Below are positions 6,161 to 8,014 of a stretch of DNA of 8,014 nt, piece after piece. Made by a program: the position numbers and the translations under genes. Position 1 is the stretch's first letter, and each line of letters starts with the position of its first letter. Source of the DNA: Rhodospirillales bacterium (GTDB lineage Bacteria; Pseudomonadota; Alphaproteobacteria; Rhodospirillales; Defluviicoccaceae); NCBI GenBank assembly GCA_026125865.1, contig JAHCKI010000101.1, positions 1 through 8,014 of the forward strand, written 5' to 3'. The notes below the pieces were generated by a model. It was not told the DNA's origin. It was given only the letters and a program-made list of their open reading frames with translations, and did not search any database.

Positions 6161-6197
6161 CGTCATTGCGAGCCGGCGCAGCCGGCGCGGCAATCCA
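6161..6197 (+). repeat. Dispersed palindrome, R half, copy B
   Basis: This is identical over 37 bases to the R half at 5905-5941. With the degenerate L half at 6254-6289 it forms an R-spacer-L palindrome whose outer ends are CGTCATTGCGAG and GGCGTTGACG. Confidence 0.88.
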
Positions 6198-6253
6198 CAC
6201 ACACGGCGCCGCAATCCGGGAATTGCGGTTGAGGCGGAGGGTGCATCGGTTTA

Positions 6254-6289
6254 TGGATCGATCAGGCGCTCGCGCGCCTGGCGTTGACG
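6254..6289 (+). repeat. Degenerate L half directly upstream of the membrane protein gene
   Basis: This matches L copy B at 28 of 36 positions. It keeps TGGATCG, the GGCGC/GCGCC stem (loop TCGC) and the terminal TTGACG. It ends just before the purine-rich GGGGAAGGGGG that acts as the ribosome binding site of the next gene. It is therefore probably an old copy now forming part of that gene's leader. Confidence 0.65.
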
Positions 6290-6300
6290 GGGGAAGGGGG
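6290..6300 (+). promoter_or_regulatory. Strong purine-rich ribosome binding site
   Basis: GGGGGAAGGGGG (start of the run at 6289-6290) precedes the ATG at 6307 by about six bases. It decides the start against the longer in-frame ATG at 6166, which would place the N-terminus inside the repeat cluster. Confidence 0.65.
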
Positions 6301-6306
6301 CAACGC

Positions 6307-7707
6307 ATGGTGGACCCGAACACGACCCAAACCGCGCAAGGGTGGTCGGTGACCGACTGGGTCGCCGTGCTCACCCTCGGTCTGGCTGTCTTCTCCCTCA
6401 TATGCGGGTTTCTGTACACGGGTATCAAGGAACAGAAAGCCCGAGACGCCCTCCTCACCTGGCTGCGGGAGCCGAAAGTCTGGCAGAGATACAAAAACGG
6501 GGTCGCCTGGGGACTGAAACGGCTGGACACGTTCTTCGGACCCCCCTGGTCCTGGCGCGCTTTCGACCGCTGCCTTTTGTTGGCAATCGTCTATCCCGTT
6601 TTGTTCGTTTTCCTGGGGTGGATCTTCGGCGGACCGGGAACGTTTCTTGACGAATCGATGCTGCCCGAGGGCTTGCCGATCTGGCGCCGGGTGTTGGTGC
6701 TTATGCTGATTTTGGCTCTCGGTGTTTTCGTTTTCTGGGTTATTCACCGAGCAGAGAGATGGTCCGAGGCGTTAGTACGGCTCTTGCCCGTGGGCGCCCG
6801 ACGAGGGTGGGTTTCCTCGCTACTGACGTTGCTTTTTAGATTTTTTTTAATTTGGGGAGCCCAAGCCGTAGGCGTAGCCGTAGGCGTAGCCTTAGTCGTA
6901 GGCGTAGCCGTAGCCGTAGTCGTAGCCGAAGCCGTAGCCGTAGCCTTAGCCGTAGCCTTAGCCGAAGCCGTAGCCTTAGCCGGAGCCGTAGCCGGAGCCG
7001 TAGCCGTAGCCTTAGCCGTAGCCGTAGCCTTAGCCTTAGCCTTAGCCGGAGCCGGAGCCGGAGCCGGAACCTTAGCCGTACAGATTCTCATGTTCTGGGT
7101 GCTATTGCCGGTTGTCAACGCCGCGTTAGATTTTCCGTCGTGGGCGGTGAGCCGGCGGCTTATGGGCCATCTGGTGGGCAAGGCGGGCCGGGCTGGCGCC
7201 GTCGGTCATGTGGCACTCGATATTGGCCTCGCGCTCCTGTTCCTGACCCTATTGGCGGCGGTTCTGCCCGCCGCGTTGAAACTCGCCAATCGTTTCTTCG
7301 TCGGTGCCCTGGAATGGCCGGCGGTGGTGTGGTTGCCGTTCGTGGAGGCGGCGCGGTTGGAACCGTGGAGCGCCGGGCTGCCCGTCACCGGCATGTTGTT
7401 TTCCACGCTCGTGCCCACTGTGGCGCACCTGCTGCTGGCCGCCACGGCGTTGCTGCTCATGCCCATGCCCTTTCGCGATACCATCGTGCGCTGGCTGGAA
7501 GCCGATCCCGACCATTGGCAAACCGGCGCCACCATCGCCTGGTTCCTGTTCGCCGCGATCCTCGGGCTCGGACTGCTTGTGGGCGTGGGCTATGGGCTTT
7601 ATTGGGGCGTTTCCCTCACCGGCCACACCGTCGGTGAATGGCTCTACCTCGTCGCCCAATGGTCCGCGACCCAGGCCGGCGGCCCCGCCCTGCCGACGTT
7701 CCAATGA
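6307..7707 (+). CDS. Polytopic membrane protein with 36-unit Ala-X dipeptide repeat
   Basis: This 466-residue integral membrane protein is of a family I do not recognise. Probable membrane segments are at about 17-40, 88-109, 127-147, 171-185, 259-275, 302-325, 360-388 and 406-432. Cytoplasm-type basic and aromatic loops include KEQKARDALLTWLREPKVWQRYKNG (41-65). Residues 187-258 are a perfect two-residue periodic stretch of Ala-Val, Ala-Leu, Ala-Gly, Gly-Val, Val-Val, Ala-Glu and Thr-Leu, encoded by 36 hexanucleotides. It is hydrophobic enough to form one or more extra helices. Just before it, codons for RFFLI contain a T8 run. I chose ATG 6307 for its GGGGAAGGGGG Shine-Dalgarno; the frame is open from ATG 6166, but that stretch is repeat DNA. 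The flanks are flanked by dispersed palindromes, with another starting 16 bases after the stop. Coding status is secure, function unknown. Confidence 0.82.
   Translation: MVDPNTTQTAQGWSVTDWVAVLTLGLAVFSLICGFLYTGIKEQKARDALLTWLREPKVWQRYKNGVAWGLKRLDTFFGPPWSWRAFDRCLLLAIVYPVLFVFLGWIFGGPGTFLDESMLPEGLPIWRRVLVLMLILALGVFVFWVIHRAERWSEALVRLLPVGARRGWVSSLLTLLFRFFLIWGAQAVGVAVGVALVVGVAVAVVVAEAVAVALAVALAEAVALAGAVAGAVAVALAVAVALALALAGAGAGAGTLAVQILMFWVLLPVVNAALDFPSWAVSRRLMGHLVGKAGRAGAVGHVALDIGLALLFLTLLAAVLPAALKLANRFFVGALEWPAVVWLPFVEAARLEPWSAGLPVTGMLFSTLVPTVAHLLLAATALLLMPMPFRDTIVRWLEADPDHWQTGATIAWFLFAAILGLGLLVGVGYGLYWGVSLTGHTVGEWLYLVAQWSATQAGGPALPTFQ
6841..6849 (+). other. T8 run containing an in-register U UUU UUA heptamer
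   Basis: Eight T's (6841-6848) followed by A are read in the main frame as TTT TTT TTA. Bases 6843-6849 therefore form U UUU UUA in the X XXY YYZ register used for -1 ribosomal frameshifting. A -1 shift enters a frame that stays open to 7637. The register is read directly; any frameshifting or slippage is inferred. Confidence 0.4.
6865..7080 (+). repeat. In-frame hexanucleotide tandem repeat, 36 units
   Basis: The tract has 36 contiguous hexamers of the form GCCNNA with no register slip. The units are GCCGTA x14, GCCTTA x8, GCCGGA x6, GGCGTA x3, GTCGTA x2, GCCGAA x2 and ACCTTA x1. The third base of every unit is C and the sixth is A. Each unit encodes two residues, so gain or loss of units keeps the reading frame. 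Variant units are clustered: GGCGTA/GTCGTA occur only in the first ten units, and the four consecutive GCCGGA are near the end, which indicates local duplication. Confidence 0.97.
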
Positions 7708-7723
7708 CAACGGCCCCCACCCC

Positions 7724-7760
7724 CGTCTTTGCGAGCCGGCGCAGCCGGCGCGGCAATCCA
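7724..7760 (+). repeat. Dispersed palindrome, R half, copy C
   Basis: This matches the other R halves at 36 of 37 positions (CGTCTTTGCGAG instead of CGTCATTGCGAG). It contains the GCCGGC-GCA-GCCGGC hairpin (7735-7749) and begins 16 bases after the membrane protein stop. With 7797-7832 it forms a 109-base R-spacer-L palindrome that could fold into one large hairpin at the transcript's end. Confidence 0.88.
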
Positions 7761-7796
7761 CCGGCGACACTCTTGAAGAGGGACGGCGGCGGTTTG

Positions 7797-7832
7797 TGGA
7801 TCGCCACGGCGCTCCCGCGCCTCGCGATGACG
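7797..7832 (+). repeat. Dispersed palindrome, L half, copy C
   Basis: This matches copies A and B outside the hairpin loop, here TCCC between GGCGC and GCGCC. It is followed, as in copy A, by AGGAATAATGTCC, so homology extends about 13 bases beyond the L end. Confidence 0.88.
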
Positions 7833-7913
7833 AGGAATAATGTCCTGTGCCATACTTGCGTAACGGGCTGATTGACAACGCCGCGGGGTGGGGATATGTT
7901 CATGTATTGTTCG

Positions 7914-7923
7914 ATCACGTGAT
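7914..7923. promoter_or_regulatory. Perfect 10-bp palindrome ATCACGTGAT
   Basis: ATCACGTGAT is a perfect inverted repeat in the AT-richer stretch that precedes the possible start of a new gene. It could be a dimeric regulator site, overlapping or just upstream of a -35-like TTGGTT (7924-7929) that is 16 bases from TAGAAT (7946-7951). No regulator can be assigned. Confidence 0.3.
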
Positions 7924-7986
7924 TGGTTGAAATGCGTTCATATAGTAGAATTACGTTACATGAAAAGCAATGAAGGGTGGTATCGT

Positions 7987-8014
7987 GTGAAATCAGGGGG
8001 TTACGGGTGTTTTT
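7987..8014 (+). CDS. Possible start of a gene running off the window end
   Basis: GTG 7987 opens a frame (VKSGGYGCF...) that continues to the last base. AAGGG at 7973-7977 lies nine bases upstream as a plausible Shine-Dalgarno. An in-frame ATG at 7960 would add nine residues but has no Shine-Dalgarno. Only 9 to 18 codons are visible, so product and reality are undetermined. Confidence 0.25.

Noticed and set aside
6166..6306. Upstream extension of the membrane protein to ATG 6166
   Set aside because: This stretch is R and L palindrome sequence; the strong Shine-Dalgarno before 6307 and the N-terminal membrane segment favour the later start.
6865..7080. CRISPR array or noncoding satellite
   Set aside because: The unit is six bases with no unique spacers, and the tract lies in frame inside a long coding region.
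6744..7181. Minus-strand frame of Lys-Ala-Thr-Ala repeats
   Set aside because: It arises purely from the hexanucleotide tract read backwards and has no flanking coding signal.
6852..7637. Plus-strand frame encoding Arg-Ser dipeptides through the repeat as an independent gene
   Set aside because: The start would be a TTG with no ribosome binding site, and beyond the repeat the translation looks like a shadow while the other frame gives clear membrane segments. It is kept only as the possible -1 frameshift product.

Overview
This window looks like a chromosome segment of a GC-rich alphaproteobacterium, probably Rhodospirillales-like. That placement is inferred from GC-rich housekeeping genes, a split glycine dehydrogenase (GcvPB), a RibA with a decayed RibB-type half, a divergent YggS / ThiE-like pair, and dispersed palindromes of the 'CGTCATTGCGAG...CAATCCA' type. 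No species can be named from sequence alone.

Layout: (1) 1-669, the 3' part of gcvPB, cut by the window edge. (2) 735-1505, a type II toxin-antitoxin pair (VapB-like / VapC, ATGA overlap) with a sigma70-like promoter buried in nested repeats that look like an autoregulatory operator. (3) 1548-2237 (minus), an OmpR/PhoB-family response regulator without a neighbouring kinase, then a 203-base divergent gap with no confident sites. (4) 2441-3583, a ribA-type gene with an intact GTP cyclohydrolase II domain behind a degenerate DHBP-synthase-like domain. (5) 3687-4433, a gene of unknown function behind a textbook -24/-12 sigma54 promoter. (6) 4472-5164 (minus), a YggS/PLPBP-family PLP-binding protein, divergent by 31 bases from a ThiE/TenI-like gene at 5196-5885. 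(7) 5852-6306, a gene-less repeat cluster of alternating half-palindromes (L and R) and a second palindrome type. The cluster supplies the last codons and stop of the ThiE-like gene and lies directly against the Shine-Dalgarno of the next gene. (8) 6307-7707, a polytopic membrane protein of unknown family interrupted by a perfect-register tract of 36 hexanucleotides (72 residues of Ala-X dipeptides), preceded by a T8 run containing an in-register U UUU UUA heptamer. (9) 7724-7832, another R-L palindrome, then an AT-richer end with a 10-bp palindrome and the possible start of another gene.

The housekeeping genes (glycine cleavage, riboflavin, PLP homeostasis, thiamin-like) are independent units, not one operon. 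PLP, riboflavin and thiamin make a loose cofactor theme, but strands and spacing do not support co-transcription. The most unusual material is the repeat-rich 5.85-7.85 kb stretch and the sigma54-driven unknown gene. I found no RNA genes, CRISPR array, transposase or integrase.
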